A DNA stretch of 23,704 nucleotides from an uncultured Muribaculaceae bacterium (GCA_910583775.1 CAJTYD010000051.1:1-23704); one strand, 5' to 3'. Positions 14,331-22,680 are shown, counted from the first letter of the stretch. The notes: generated by a model from the sequence alone, not told the origin. A program made the numbers and translations.

Positions 14331-14945
14331 TCAAAGTTTTATTCCGAGGAAGCTCATGAAAGCGATTCCCATGAGTCCGGTGATTATGAAAGTAATACCA
14401 ATGCCACGGAGAGGTTTGGGCACATTGCTGTAGTCGAGACGCTCGCGGATGGCTGCAAGGCATGTGATGGCCAGAAGCCAGCCGATGCCGGAGCCGACTC
14501 CGTAGACGGTTGCTGTCCATGCGTTGGAGAAGTCTCTCTGCTGCATGAAGAGGACGGCTCCGAGGATAGCGCAGTTCACGGCGATCAGGGGGAGGAATAT
14601 ACCCAGTGAATTATAAAGGGAGGGTGAATATTTCTCTATGACCATCTCGAGAATCTGGACAAGCGCCGCGATGACGGCGATAAACATTATGAGCCCGAGG
14701 AATGAGAGATCGGCGGAGGCATATTCCTCTCCAAGCCAGCTCAATGCTCCCGGCATCAGGATATACTGGTTTATAAACCAGGTAACCGGCAGGGCGATGA
14801 GCAGTACGAACGTAACCGCCACGCCGAGACCGAACGCTGTTTTTACATTTTTCGAAACTGCCAGGAACGAACACATTCCGAGGAAGTATGCGAAAATCAT
14901 ATTGTCGACAAAAATCGATCTTATAAATAGATTCAGATTTTCCAT
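14331..14945 (-). CDS. nqrE: Na+-translocating NADH:quinone reductase subunit E
   Basis: A 204-residue integral membrane protein with six predicted helices. It forms the inverted pair with NqrD at the centre of the complex. Cys25 (LGMCSFLAVS) and Cys125 (AVNCAILGAV) are the conserved cysteines that, with two from NqrD, hold the intramembrane Fe-S cluster. GVGSGIGWLLAI is a family signature near the C-terminus. Unlike the other junctions in this operon, it is separated from nqrD by 99 bases, which hold a large stem-loop. nqrF follows after 7 bases. Confidence 0.96.
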   Translation of the reverse strand: MENLNLFIRSIFVDNMIFAYFLGMCSFLAVSKNVKTAFGLGVAVTFVLLIALPVTWFINQYILMPGALSWLGEEYASADLSFLGLIMFIAVIAALVQILEMVIEKYSPSLYNSLGIFLPLIAVNCAILGAVLFMQQRDFSNAWTATVYGVGSGIGWLLAITCLAAIRERLDYSNVPKPLRGIGITFIITGLMGIAFMSFLGIKL

Positions 14946-14978
14946 GTGTTATGCTTTTTCAAGTAATTCATTTCTGTT

Positions 14979-15034
14979 CCGTCAATCCGGATCCGTCCGG
15001 ATATGGGATCCGGCTCCTCCCGGATGATTGACGG
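14979..15034 (-). promoter_or_regulatory. Stem-loop in the nqrD-nqrE gap
   Basis: CCGTCAAT followed by CCGGATCC (14979-14994) pairs with GGATCCGG (15006-15013) and ATTGACGG (15027-15034). This is 16 base pairs with an 11-base loop and a one-sided 13-base bulge (15014-15026). It is the only sizeable gap between genes in the operon. There is no T-run, so it is unlikely to be a strong terminator. It may set mRNA stability or processing between nqrABCD and nqrEF. Confidence 0.6.
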
Positions 15035-15044
15035 GAACTCTTAC

Positions 15045-15665
15045 TTATTCCTGGAGATCTTTGTTTTTGGCTCTGTGAGCCCAGATTATACATCCGACGA
15101 CTATAAGCGCCATGGGCGGAAGAATCATAAGGCCGTTGTTCTGATATCCCGCCTCATACCAGGATGCGGGGATTATCTGCATTCCGAAAATCGTTCCGCT
15201 TCCGAGGAGCTCCCTGAAGAAGGAAACGATGATCAGGATGATGCCGTAGCCAAGCCCGTTGCCGATGCCGTCGAGGAAAGCGGGCCACGGACGGTTTGTC
15301 ATGGCGAAAGCCTCCAGACGGCCCATGATGATACAGTTGGTGATGATAAGGCCGATGAAAACCGACAGCGCCTTGCTCACTTCATAATTATATGCCTTTA
15401 GCACCTGGTCGACGATGACCACGAGCGCGGCCACTACCACGAGCTGGACAATAATACGGATGGATGTCGGAATCGTGTTTCTAAGCAGGGAGATGATTAC
15501 GTTTGCAAAAGCGAGCACCGCTGTTACTGAAATAGTCATCACTATTGCCGGCTCCATCTTGGCTGTTACGGCCAGTGCGGAGCAGATACCAAGCACCTGG
15601 ACAATGACGGGATTGTCTTTGGAAAGCGGGTTGATAAGGGGTAAGAATGTTTTTTTCAGGTTCAT
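15045..15665 (-). CDS. nqrD: Na+-translocating NADH:quinone reductase subunit D
   Basis: A 206-residue membrane protein with six predicted helices, related to NqrE and RnfE. Cys28 (VLGICSALAVT) and Cys111 (IITNCIIMGRLEAFA) are the conserved intramembrane Fe-S ligands. GNGLGYGIILI and FFRELLGSGTIFG are family motifs in the C-terminal half. Its ATG overlaps the nqrC stop by 4 bases, so the two are translationally coupled. It is followed by the unusual 99-base gap before nqrE. Confidence 0.96.
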   Translation of the reverse strand: MNLKKTFLPLINPLSKDNPVIVQVLGICSALAVTAKMEPAIVMTISVTAVLAFANVIISLLRNTIPTSIRIIVQLVVVAALVVIVDQVLKAYNYEVSKALSVFIGLIITNCIIMGRLEAFAMTNRPWPAFLDGIGNGLGYGIILIIVSFFRELLGSGTIFGMQIIPASWYEAGYQNNGLMILPPMALIVVGCIIWAHRAKNKDLQE

Positions 15666-16387
15666 TTGTTCTGCTCCTTTCCTTCATTTAGTTTCTTAAA
15701 GAATGATGTGTAAGGCTCAAGGGAATTCTGCAGCATTCTCTGCACGCCCTGGCTGGTGATCGTACCTCCGGAGATCGCATGGACGTAGGCGCCTTCAGAG
15801 GGTTCCTGTCCGTTTTTGACCACCTTCACCGACTGGAACGCACCGTCGTTGCTGAAGATCTCCTTACCCTTGAACTGATTGCTGAACGCGGGTTTTTCGA
15901 TTTCTGCGCCAAGTCCCGGAGTCTCGCCCTGGTGAGCGAAATAGGCTCCGTAGATTGTGTCTCCGTCGGAATCGAAGGCTATATATCCCCAGATCGGGCC
16001 CCAGAGGCCGGCTCCGTAGACCGGGATAATGTATTTTATTCCGGCTTCTGTCTTGCAGATGAAGACCGGCAGAAGACGCTGGTCGGCGTTTTTCTTGACT
16101 TCGTTGGCAACGTTGACGTCAAATGCGTTAACGTCCGAATCGACTTTGTCGCCCTTGTCGTTGACGAGGAAGGAATCGGTAATATGCTCGGAATAAAGGT
16201 CGCCGATAGATTCTCCGGATGTCGGGGTTATAAGGGCCGCGGCGAGAATCTGGCGTTTTGTGTCGTTTGCTATATTCTCTTCCTGCTTTGGCCTCAGAAC
16301 CTGATAGACCACGGAGAGAAGCACTCCAACCAGGAGCACGAGCACGACAGAGTAGATTACTGTGTATGTATTGCTTTGTCTATTCAT
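15662..16387 (-). CDS. nqrC: Na+-translocating NADH:quinone reductase subunit C
   Basis: The 241-residue protein has one N-terminal membrane helix (about 8-29) and a periplasmic FMN-binding domain. The covalent FMN site is the SGGT motif with Thr209 (AISGGTITSQGV); most family members have SGAT, so Ala is replaced by Gly here. GAGLWGPIWGYIAFD (about 125-139) and GETPGLGAEI (about 154-163) are strong NqrC signatures. FMN attachment needs the flavin transferase ApbE, which is not in the window. It starts 12 bases after nqrB and overlaps nqrD by 4 bases. Confidence 0.96.
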   Translation of the reverse strand: MNRQSNTYTVIYSVVLVLLVGVLLSVVYQVLRPKQEENIANDTKRQILAAALITPTSGESIGDLYSEHITDSFLVNDKGDKVDSDVNAFDVNVANEVKKNADQRLLPVFICKTEAGIKYIIPVYGAGLWGPIWGYIAFDSDGDTIYGAYFAHQGETPGLGAEIEKPAFSNQFKGKEIFSNDGAFQSVKVVKNGQEPSEGAYVHAISGGTITSQGVQRMLQNSLEPYTSFFKKLNEGKEQNK

Positions 16388-16399
16388 TGTTCCCGGTTT

Positions 16400-17599
16400 T
16401 TAGTCGTTTTCAATTTTTGCCGGAGCGCGGCGCAGACGGCGACGCACGTTGGCGTTAACAACACAATAGTCGATCAGAGGAGCGAAGCAGTTCATAAGAA
16501 GGACCGCAAGCATTGCTCCTTCGGGATATCCTGTATTGTAGCATCGTATAACCATCGCCACGGCGCCTATGAGGAATCCGTAGATGTATTTTCCGATGTT
16601 GGTGCGGCATGCCGTCACAGGGTCGGTCGCCATAAAGACGATCGCGAAGGCGAAACCTCCAAGACAGAGCTGCTCCCAGGGATTGATCATGGTCACCGGA
16701 TAGAGGTCCGAAGAGAGCTCAAAGGCGAGAAGACTCATAAGAAGACCGCCGGCGAAGCCCGACAGCATGATTCTCCAGCTGGCGATGCCCGTGAAGAGCA
16801 GAATAGCCGCACCGATGAGAATGCAGAACGTCGAGGTCTCTCCCCATGAACCCGGATAGAATCCGAAGAACATGTCGGAAAGCGAAAGCGGATTTCCCAA
16901 TACATCGGTCACAACCGGATCGGGAGTGGTCGAGGCGGCGAGCTGACCGAGCGGGGTGGCGCCGGTATAGGAATCAACGGGGGCGGCTCCGCCAAGCGAC
17001 ACGAACACTCCGTCGCCGCTCATCTTCGACGGATAGCTGAAGAAGAGAAACGCGCGGGTTGCAAGAGCGACGTTGAGGAAATTATATCCAGTTCCGCCGA
17101 ACACCTCCTTTACGAAAATAACGGCGAACGCTACCGCGATGGCAAGCATCCATACGGGGGTGTCGACCGGGCAGATCATCGGGATGAGAATACCCGAAAC
17201 GAGAAACCCTTCCTGGATTTCATGTCCGCGCATCTGAGCGACGATGAACTCGATGCCGAGGCCCACGATGTATGCCGTCAGAATCTGCGGCAATACGGCG
17301 AACAGACCGTAGACGAACATATCAAACATACTTTTATCAGCTTCGCCGATAGCCTTGAAATGTTCGTATCCTATATTCCACATTCCGAACAGACAGCAGG
17401 GCAGCAACGCGATCACAACCGTGATCATCGTGCGCTTCGAATCATTGCTGTCGTGAATATGCACTCCGGATTTCGATGTTTCGTTTGGAGTGAAAAGGAA
17501 TGTGTAGAAACCGTCGAAAACGGAGTGGAGCTTCTCATACTTTCCTCCCTTTTCGAAATTCGGTTTGATTTTGTCAATTTTTTTCTTTAATCCTTTCAC
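16400..17599 (-). CDS. nqrB: Na+-translocating NADH:quinone reductase subunit B
   Basis: The 399-residue membrane subunit carries a covalent FMN and riboflavin and forms the sodium path. The FMN site is TGAT with Thr215 (DSYTGATPLG). VFGGTGYNFLNVALATRAFL (about 167-186) and the C-terminal MATDPVTACRTNIGKYIYG are family hallmarks, with about ten hydrophobic helices between. The N-terminus MKGLKKKIDKIKPNFEKGGK is cytoplasmic. The gap to nqrA is 20 bases and to nqrC 12 bases. Confidence 0.97.
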   Translation of the reverse strand: MKGLKKKIDKIKPNFEKGGKYEKLHSVFDGFYTFLFTPNETSKSGVHIHDSNDSKRTMITVVIALLPCCLFGMWNIGYEHFKAIGEADKSMFDMFVYGLFAVLPQILTAYIVGLGIEFIVAQMRGHEIQEGFLVSGILIPMICPVDTPVWMLAIAVAFAVIFVKEVFGGTGYNFLNVALATRAFLFFSYPSKMSGDGVFVSLGGAAPVDSYTGATPLGQLAASTTPDPVVTDVLGNPLSLSDMFFGFYPGSWGETSTFCILIGAAILLFTGIASWRIMLSGFAGGLLMSLLAFELSSDLYPVTMINPWEQLCLGGFAFAIVFMATDPVTACRTNIGKYIYGFLIGAVAMVIRCYNTGYPEGAMLAVLLMNCFAPLIDYCVVNANVRRRLRRAPAKIEND

Positions 17600-17619
17600 G
17601 ATATGCTGGGTTAGAGTGA

Positions 17620-18954
17620 TTACATTGTTTCTTTACGGAGATAGTCGAGACCCTCTCTTACAATTTTCTGCAGCTCAAGTTTGGAAGTATCCACGAATTC
17701 CGGCAAAGCGAAATCTTCGGGTGCCACTTCATAGATGCCTCTCTCCTCCATTTTCTCGATGTTTTTGGCGAGAATGGCCTTGATGAGGAATTCGGGATAA
17801 ATGTCGAACGGGAACACTTTGTCATATTCTCCGCTCATGATCATGGCGCGATGTCCTCCCTTGATTCTTGCATCGAAGCTGAAGGGTTTCGACAACCCTT
17901 TCAGGAATGCGGGGAAGGTGTGTTTCACGCTGTATTTGGAGGGACTCAGCGAAGCCCAGCCCATGAATTCGTCGGCTTTGTCGCCTTCATCGATGGCTGT
18001 TATCTGACGATAGGGGAATCTAAGGAATCCGTTTTCAAGACTGCATCTTGTTCCTGTAAGGACATTGCCGGAAATAATGCGGACGTTCTCCTCCTTATCC
18101 ATGACCTCGCCTTCGAGAAGAGTGCTCAGTTTGGCGCCGAAGTATGTGGAGACAATGTGAGGATTCTTCATGTCAGGACCGGTGAGGGCGACATCGGTAG
18201 AGAAGTCGGGCTTGCCGGTCTGCATGAATCTTCCGATTCTGGCGCAGGTCACGGCATCAAGTGTCCAGACGGTCTCGCCCTTGTTGACAGGAGCTATGTT
18301 CGCGATCTGTACGCCTACGTTTCCCGCGGGATGCGGACCTTTTACATTATATACTACAGCGGCATCTGTATCGAAGTCGGAATCGTAAGGAACCGACAGA
18401 TAGACATCTCCGTCCGTGAGAAGGCTGAGGCATTTCAGACCCTTGACGAGATATTTGCGAACTTCGTCGCTTAGCATCGGCACGGCAAGCGGAGCTGAGT
18501 CGAAGCCCGTTACAAAGATGTCTCTTGGCGTGACACCCTGCATCGGCAGGATATCGAACGGACGCTGTCGCAGACATGCGAAGAGGCCGCTTTGCTGAAG
18601 AGCGGTCACGATAGATGCGCGGTCATTGCCTGCGGCGAAGGTCTCGCTGCACTGCTCTCCAGATTTCTTTACGGAGACAAATTCGATTTTGCGGCGTTCG
18701 CCGCGTTTGATCTCCATCACTTCGCCTTCTACAGGCGAAACAAGCTTGATATCAGCGTATTCCTTTGCCTGAAGCAGAGGAGAACCGATTTTGACATGAT
18801 CTCCGGGCTTGACTGCCGTCTTCCAGGTATAGCCGGGGAAATCATCAGGGACGATTGCAAATAAATCGGTTGTCGTGTCCTGAATCACGGTATCTGATGG
18901 TGTGCCTTTTAAATGGATGTCTAATCCTTTTTTTATGTTAATGGTTTTTGCCAT
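17620..18954 (-). CDS. nqrA: Na+-translocating NADH:quinone reductase subunit A
   Basis: The 444-residue peripheral cytoplasmic subunit of Na+-NQR, linked to ubiquinone/menaquinone binding. It starts MAKTINIKKGLDIHLKGTPS, the normal family start (I-KGLDI-L-G-P). It also has a biotinyl/Rnf-like barrel region, PGDHVKIGSPLLQAKEYADI, then VSPVEGEV and RGERRKI. HPAGNVGVQIANIAPVNKGE is another family segment. It is first in nqrABCDEF and sits directly behind a full promoter (18987-19018), with a leader of about 25 nt. Confidence 0.97.
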   Translation of the reverse strand: MAKTINIKKGLDIHLKGTPSDTVIQDTTTDLFAIVPDDFPGYTWKTAVKPGDHVKIGSPLLQAKEYADIKLVSPVEGEVMEIKRGERRKIEFVSVKKSGEQCSETFAAGNDRASIVTALQQSGLFACLRQRPFDILPMQGVTPRDIFVTGFDSAPLAVPMLSDEVRKYLVKGLKCLSLLTDGDVYLSVPYDSDFDTDAAVVYNVKGPHPAGNVGVQIANIAPVNKGETVWTLDAVTCARIGRFMQTGKPDFSTDVALTGPDMKNPHIVSTYFGAKLSTLLEGEVMDKEENVRIISGNVLTGTRCSLENGFLRFPYRQITAIDEGDKADEFMGWASLSPSKYSVKHTFPAFLKGLSKPFSFDARIKGGHRAMIMSGEYDKVFPFDIYPEFLIKAILAKNIEKMEERGIYEVAPEDFALPEFVDTSKLELQKIVREGLDYLRKETM

Positions 18955-18986
18955 GAAAACAGTTAATTGTTTGAATATTCAATGTG

Positions 18987-19018
18987 CAAAAATAGAAAAA
19001 AATGTAAATTTTTGCAAA
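18987..19018 (-). promoter_or_regulatory. Promoter of the nqrABCDEF operon
   Basis: On the minus strand TTTG (19015-19018), exactly 20 bases, then TATTTTTG (18987-18994) match the Bacteroidetes consensus. The predicted start near 18980 leaves a leader of about 25 nt to the nqrA ATG. Confidence 0.75.
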
Positions 19019-19100
19019 AAAATAGAGCATCTTCTTGCTTTCAAAAGCGCTTATTTCCCCTTTTCAATGGTTTCTTGTTTGATAAAGATAGAAAAGAGAT

Positions 19101-19138
19101 AAAAAAACGTCTGTGTATTTCTACACAGACGTTTTTTT
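19101..19138 (-). terminator. Intrinsic terminator after the TPR gene (symmetrical)
   Basis: AAAAAAACGTCTGTGTA (19101-19117) and its exact complement (19122-19138) flank TTTC, a perfect 17-bp stem with seven A and seven T at its ends. It lies 17 bases after the TPR stop at 19156. It would also work in the other direction. It insulates the nqr promoter from TPR transcription. Confidence 0.9.
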
Positions 19139-19155
19139 ATGAGAAATATGTCGGA

Positions 19156-20790
19156 TCAAAGGCTCTCGACAAACTTGCGATATTCTTCGTTATTGGGATC
19201 AAGCGTGAGATATTTGTTGAAATATTCCTTGGCTTTCTCTACGTTCTTCTGAGTGAGATAGTAGTTGCCCATGTAATTGTAGATGGTCTTTGCATCGCGG
19301 GTGTATCTCGAGGGATCCTTGCTCGATTCAAGAAGAGTGAGTGCTTTCTCATAATAGGGGAAAGCGGCAGTCTCAGCTTCCTCTTTTGAGGGAGCAGTCT
19401 GTTTAGCAACGTCGCCTTCGAGCATCACCGGCTTATAGTTGTCGGGAAGAATGGTTGCGGCCTTCTGTGCATATTCCTTGGTCTCGTTGAAGAACTGAGC
19501 GGCTTTGGCGGGATCTTTCTCCTGATTCTCCACGCCGGCATAGAATGAGAACGTAGCCTGCTGGACGAAGTCATTGTATCCGGGTTCCTCTGTTTTTTCG
19601 ATATATCCTTTGTAGGCCTCTGTGGCTTGTGTCAGATTGTTAGCGTCGACATAGAGCATCGCCAGAGTTTTGTTGAAGTTTGCATTGTCGGGCATGTCCT
19701 TGATACCTTCGTTGATAACGGAGATAGCTTTGTCTACCTGCTTGGCTTTTGCGAACTCATCGGCGATAAGGGTATAGTCGATGGCTGCAAATTTATTCAC
19801 AGTCGGATTGGCGTTGTGGGCGTTGTAAAGAGCTTCTGCCATAGCGGGAAGCTGATCCTTAAGCTCGGGGAGCTGGGCGGCGTTCATGAACTGATAGCGC
19901 TGTGCCGTGAAGTTCTTGGGATCCGCATTCAGAAGTGATGTTGCATAATCGTATCCTTTCTTGTAGTCGCCGCTATAGAAAAGGAGGAAAGCGTAACGGT
20001 CTTCGTCCTGTTTGAAGTGGCTCGGATTCTTGACGTATTTGCCATACTGATCTGCGGCGTTGGCGAAATCCTTGTTGTTGTAGTATGCTATTGCAAGTTC
20101 TCTTTCTCCAAGAGCTGAAGTAGGGTTCACTGTAAGGAGCTTCTTAAGCATGTCGACGGCATACTGGGGATTGACCATTGTGAAAAGGTTGGCATATTTC
20201 ACATAGGCCTGTGTGGCGTTTTTATCATAGCTTGTAGCCATTTCATATTTTGCGGCAGCATCTCCCCACTGTTTTTTTTCAGCAAGCTGATCTCCCTCGA
20301 AAATATAGATCTCGGGGTTTTCCATTTTAGTCTTGCGAGCCTTTTCAACGCGTTTTGTGATCTGTTTCTCATATTTGACAGGATCAGCTGTATCGTATGC
20401 GCGTGCGATGGCTATATGAAGGGTGGCGTCTTTCTTGCTTTTTGATTCAGCTGTCTTGAACGACTTTTCGGCTTCTTTCTCCTGACCGTTCATGAGCTGA
20501 AGGGTTCCCATACCGACGTAGTTGTAGGGGTATTCGGGATTTGTCGAGATTCCCTCGCTGAAATATTTCTGAGCTTCGGTTTTGTTTTTGTCGCGAAGGG
20601 CGATAAGACCGAGATAATAATCGCTGACAGCCTTGTCGGTGCCGGGATTATTGAGACTGCGGAGCAGGAGCTCCTTGGCATTGTCAAATTGATCGGCTTT
20701 GTAATATTCAGAGCCTTCAACGTGAGTCTGAGCCATGGCTGAAAGTGCGAAACCCGCCATGCAGAATGTCAGAATTCTTTTTAATTTCAT
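19156..20790 (-). CDS. Exported tetratricopeptide-repeat protein
   Basis: The 544-residue protein has a signal peptide (MKLKRILTFCMAGFALSAMA, cleavage about 20/21) and then tandem TPR units across the rest. Examples are ADQFDNAKELLLRSLNNPGT, YYLGLIALRDKNKTEAQKYF, AIAYYNNKDFANAADQYGKY, and the last, GNYYLTQKNVEKAKEYFNKY. There is no catalytic motif. It is a periplasmic or envelope scaffold by inference. A TPR protein of this size behind exbD, tonB and a PstS-like gene is a recurrent Bacteroidales arrangement, as I recall. Here it has its own promoter (20867-20898) and terminator, so it can be expressed apart from the PstS-like gene 430 bases upstream. Confidence 0.85.
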   Translation of the reverse strand: MKLKRILTFCMAGFALSAMAQTHVEGSEYYKADQFDNAKELLLRSLNNPGTDKAVSDYYLGLIALRDKNKTEAQKYFSEGISTNPEYPYNYVGMGTLQLMNGQEKEAEKSFKTAESKSKKDATLHIAIARAYDTADPVKYEKQITKRVEKARKTKMENPEIYIFEGDQLAEKKQWGDAAAKYEMATSYDKNATQAYVKYANLFTMVNPQYAVDMLKKLLTVNPTSALGERELAIAYYNNKDFANAADQYGKYVKNPSHFKQDEDRYAFLLFYSGDYKKGYDYATSLLNADPKNFTAQRYQFMNAAQLPELKDQLPAMAEALYNAHNANPTVNKFAAIDYTLIADEFAKAKQVDKAISVINEGIKDMPDNANFNKTLAMLYVDANNLTQATEAYKGYIEKTEEPGYNDFVQQATFSFYAGVENQEKDPAKAAQFFNETKEYAQKAATILPDNYKPVMLEGDVAKQTAPSKEEAETAAFPYYEKALTLLESSKDPSRYTRDAKTIYNYMGNYYLTQKNVEKAKEYFNKYLTLDPNNEEYRKFVESL

Positions 20791-20866
20791 ATTATTACCT
20801 TTAATTTTTTGTTGCTTGGTTTGTGTTTATGATGGATTTCAGTTGAATCCTATGTATTCGTGAGGT

Positions 20867-20898
20867 CAAAGTTACTAATATTTCATCGTTTTAACAAA
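20867..20898 (-). promoter_or_regulatory. Promoter of the TPR gene
   Basis: On the minus strand TTTG (20895-20898), exactly 20 bases, then TAACTTTG (20867-20874) is a full consensus match. The predicted start is near 20860, with a leader of about 70 nt to the ATG at 20790. The palindromic element ends about 40 bases upstream. Confidence 0.78.
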
Positions 20899-20937
20899 TA
20901 CATTTTGGCTATAAAAAGAATATTAAGATTTTTAAAC

Positions 20938-21146
20938 AGTTTCTTGGAGTGTGTTTGAATTTAAACCGATTTTAACTATTAGTGAATGTAATGGAAAATC
21001 TTGAAATCACTACAGATGATCTTTTTGGTGATTTAAACCAAGTTTCGTCGGTCGAAAACGATAGTTTTCTCCTTTCTCAACTTGCTTAAATCCCTCAAAA
21101 ATCTCTGTCTGTATTAATTTCATTTAAATTCAAACATTCTCTAAAC
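20938..21146 (-). repeat. Palindromic intergenic element, copy 2 (about 209 bp)
   Basis: Read on the minus strand, it has the same order of blocks as the element at 9481-9681: GTTTGAATTTAA, TTAATAC, ATTTTTG, GAGAAAGGAG, a 14-nt hairpin, CGACCGA, CCAAAAAGA, TGTAGT, then ATCGGTTTAAATTCAA. The outer arms pair as GAGTGTGTTTGAATTTAAA (20947-20965) with its near complement at 21124-21142 (17 of 19). Inner arms pair around AACTTG and CAAGTT. The apex is GAAAAC (21054-21059), GATA, GTTTTC (21064-21069). As in copy 1, the arm 3' of the apex carries extra bases. Outer boundaries are approximate. No ORF is present. Confidence 0.75.
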
Positions 21147-21147
21147 A

Positions 21148-21191
21148 GATATCCGGATTGTTCAGATTCTTGTCTGAGCGATCCGGATATC
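21148..21191 (-). terminator. Terminator-like hairpin after the PstS-like gene
   Basis: GATATCCGGAT (21148-21158) and ATCCGGATATC (21181-21191) form a perfect 11-bp stem. Its loop contains a second 5-bp stem, TCAGA (21162-21166) with TCTGA (21173-21177). It lies about 30 bases after the stop codon. The T-run downstream on the minus strand is weak (TGTTTAG), so termination may be partial. The palindromic element starts one base further on. Confidence 0.55.
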
Positions 21192-21222
21192 AGAAATTCT
21201 GTGTATAAATTGGTCCCGGTTT

Positions 21223-22236
21223 CTATTTGTTCTGCTTTAGTTCTACTACACGCGGATTCATGTGGTAGGGGAGGATGCCGGTTTTGGAGATTATCTTCTG
21301 GCCGACAAATCCTGTCACGAATGTATAGAAACTGTGAAGGACGGTTGAATTGGATGCCGTCGAGATCATATAGACTTTTCTGAAAAGCGGATACTCTCCG
21401 GAATTTATATAGACCTGATAGGGTTTATAGCCGGACGGGTCGAAGTCGTTTTTCTCGGTGGGGTTGCTTACTTTAACGACATTCACTTCTGTGGTGAGGT
21501 TGGTGGCGATTGTGTCGTTCTGGTTTGCATAATCCTTGTTTCTCTGCTCAACCGGAACCTGCTTGGCGAGGCTTAGATCATCGCCAAGCCAGCTGACGCT
21601 GATTATGCCCAGAGCGTCGGGATCTTTCTTGACTACATCGAAAACCTGCGAATTATTTTTCTGGGCGAAAGCGTTGGGATTGTCGGAAATCTTTTTGCCT
21701 TCTTTCATGAATTTATCCCTCATGTAGCTCACGGTAGAGGATCCTGCATTGTCGAATACAAGTTTAATAGAGGTGGTGTCGTTCCCGGCAAGCTGGCTCC
21801 ATTTTGTTATCTTTCCGTTAAGGATGTCGCCGATCTCGGTCATTGAAAGAGTGGTGACGCGATTGTCCTTATTGGTGATGAGAGCCACTGCATCTACCGC
21901 TATGCAATGGGTCCTTACAACGCGTTTATGTTTGTTTTTCATATAGTCGCGTTGTTCTTTGGTGAGCTCTTTGGTGACGATGATCGCCTGGGTCCCGTCG
22001 GCAAGAAGGGTGTCGATTGCATCCTGCTCGCTTACGTAGAAGGGAATTATGGAGGATTCAGGATAAGAATATTCAAAAACCTCGATCTCTTCGTTGAGTA
22101 TATTCCTGAATCCGTCGTCACAGAAGATGGTGGCGCTTCCTTTGGCGTATTCGCCTCTTTTGACTTTGCCACAAGAAACGGCTCCCAGTCCGACTAAGGC
22201 TGAGAGCGCGATTACCGCAAATTTATTCAGTTTCAT
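21223..22236 (-). CDS. PstS-like substrate-binding lipoprotein
   Basis: A 337-residue protein with a lipoprotein signal peptide (lipobox AVSC, Cys22) and a PBP-like fold of the phosphate-binding type. Segments GSATIFCDDGFRNILNEEIE, AIIVTKELTKEQRDYMK, ITKWSQLAGNDTTSIKLVFD, NAGSSTVSYMRDKF and PDALGIISVSWLGDD follow the PstS pattern, and YPLFRKVYMIS with a C-terminal FVGQKIISKTGILPYH completes it. The ABC permease and ATPase genes (pstC, pstA, pstB) are absent. The neighbours are TonB/ExbD genes instead, so a role in ordinary phosphate import is doubtful. It follows a 70-residue membrane protein after 52 bases that include a GC-rich hairpin. Confidence 0.82.
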   Translation of the reverse strand: MKLNKFAVIALSALVGLGAVSCGKVKRGEYAKGSATIFCDDGFRNILNEEIEVFEYSYPESSIIPFYVSEQDAIDTLLADGTQAIIVTKELTKEQRDYMKNKHKRVVRTHCIAVDAVALITNKDNRVTTLSMTEIGDILNGKITKWSQLAGNDTTSIKLVFDNAGSSTVSYMRDKFMKEGKKISDNPNAFAQKNNSQVFDVVKKDPDALGIISVSWLGDDLSLAKQVPVEQRNKDYANQNDTIATNLTTEVNVVKVSNPTEKNDFDPSGYKPYQVYINSGEYPLFRKVYMISTASNSTVLHSFYTFVTGFVGQKIISKTGILPYHMNPRVVELKQNK

Positions 22237-22261
22237 TTCGTCTTGTTTATTATTCCGTACT

Positions 22262-22281
22262 GTCGCCTCGCGGGAGGCGAC
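22262..22281 (-). terminator. GC-rich hairpin between the 70-aa gene and the PstS-like gene
   Basis: GTCGCCTC (22262-22269) and GAGGCGAC (22274-22281) form a perfect 8-bp stem around GCGG, 8 bases after the upstream stop and 26 bases before the next ATG. No U-run follows at once, so it may act as a partial terminator, a processing site or a block near the ribosome site. Confidence 0.5.
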
Positions 22282-22288
22282 TTCCGGC

Positions 22289-22501
22289 TCAGTTAGTGCC
22301 TTTATAAAGCCGGTATGCCCTGAACACGCCGTAGGCGCAAAGGATTGCTCCTATTATACAACTTACCGTGTAGTTGACTATATCAAATACGTTAAAGAAG
22401 AATAACAAACCTACTCCGACATAAATAAGAATCATAAAAATGCCGAAAGCCAGCCGGGCGCCTTTGGGAGCCTGCGGACGATTATTTTCGTAACCATTCA
22501 T
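22289..22501 (-). CDS. Small two-helix membrane protein (70 aa), unknown function
   Basis: The N-terminus MNGYENNRPQAPKGARLAFG is polar and probably cytoplasmic. Helix 1 is about 18-36 (AFGIFMILIYVGVGLLFFF), helix 2 about 43-60 (NYTVSCIIGAILCAYGVF), and the tail RAYRLYKGTN is basic. As I recall, a small protein of this type recurs between tonB and the PstS-like gene in Bacteroidales, which suggests a role in the same system; that is inference. It starts 200 bases after the tonB stop, beyond the tonB terminator. No clear promoter is seen in that gap; the sequence before the ATG is A-rich. Confidence 0.7.
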   Translation of the reverse strand: MNGYENNRPQAPKGARLAFGIFMILIYVGVGLLFFFNVFDIVNYTVSCIIGAILCAYGVFRAYRLYKGTN

Positions 22502-22647
22502 AATTATATTGTTTTAGATGTTCTTTAATTTTTTAACAAATTAAAACGGAGGAAGTTTTATAAAGTCACTGTTTTGCCGGGGAATTTTCCGAAAAACATC
22601 GGGCTTCCCTCTCAATCGCTCCATTGTAATGGTTCATTTGACATTAT

Positions 22648-22680
22648 AAAAGCGGCCCCTCAGGAGAGGAGCCGCTTTTT
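22648..22680 (-). terminator. Intrinsic terminator after tonB
   Basis: AAAAGCGGC (22648-22656) pairs with GCCGCTTTT (22671-22679), and inside it CCTC (22658-22661) pairs with GAGG (22666-22669) around AGGA, with one mismatch between. On the minus strand the stem ends in TTTTATAA. It begins 22 bases after the tonB stop. The remaining bases up to 22502 hold no gene I can support. Confidence 0.85.
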
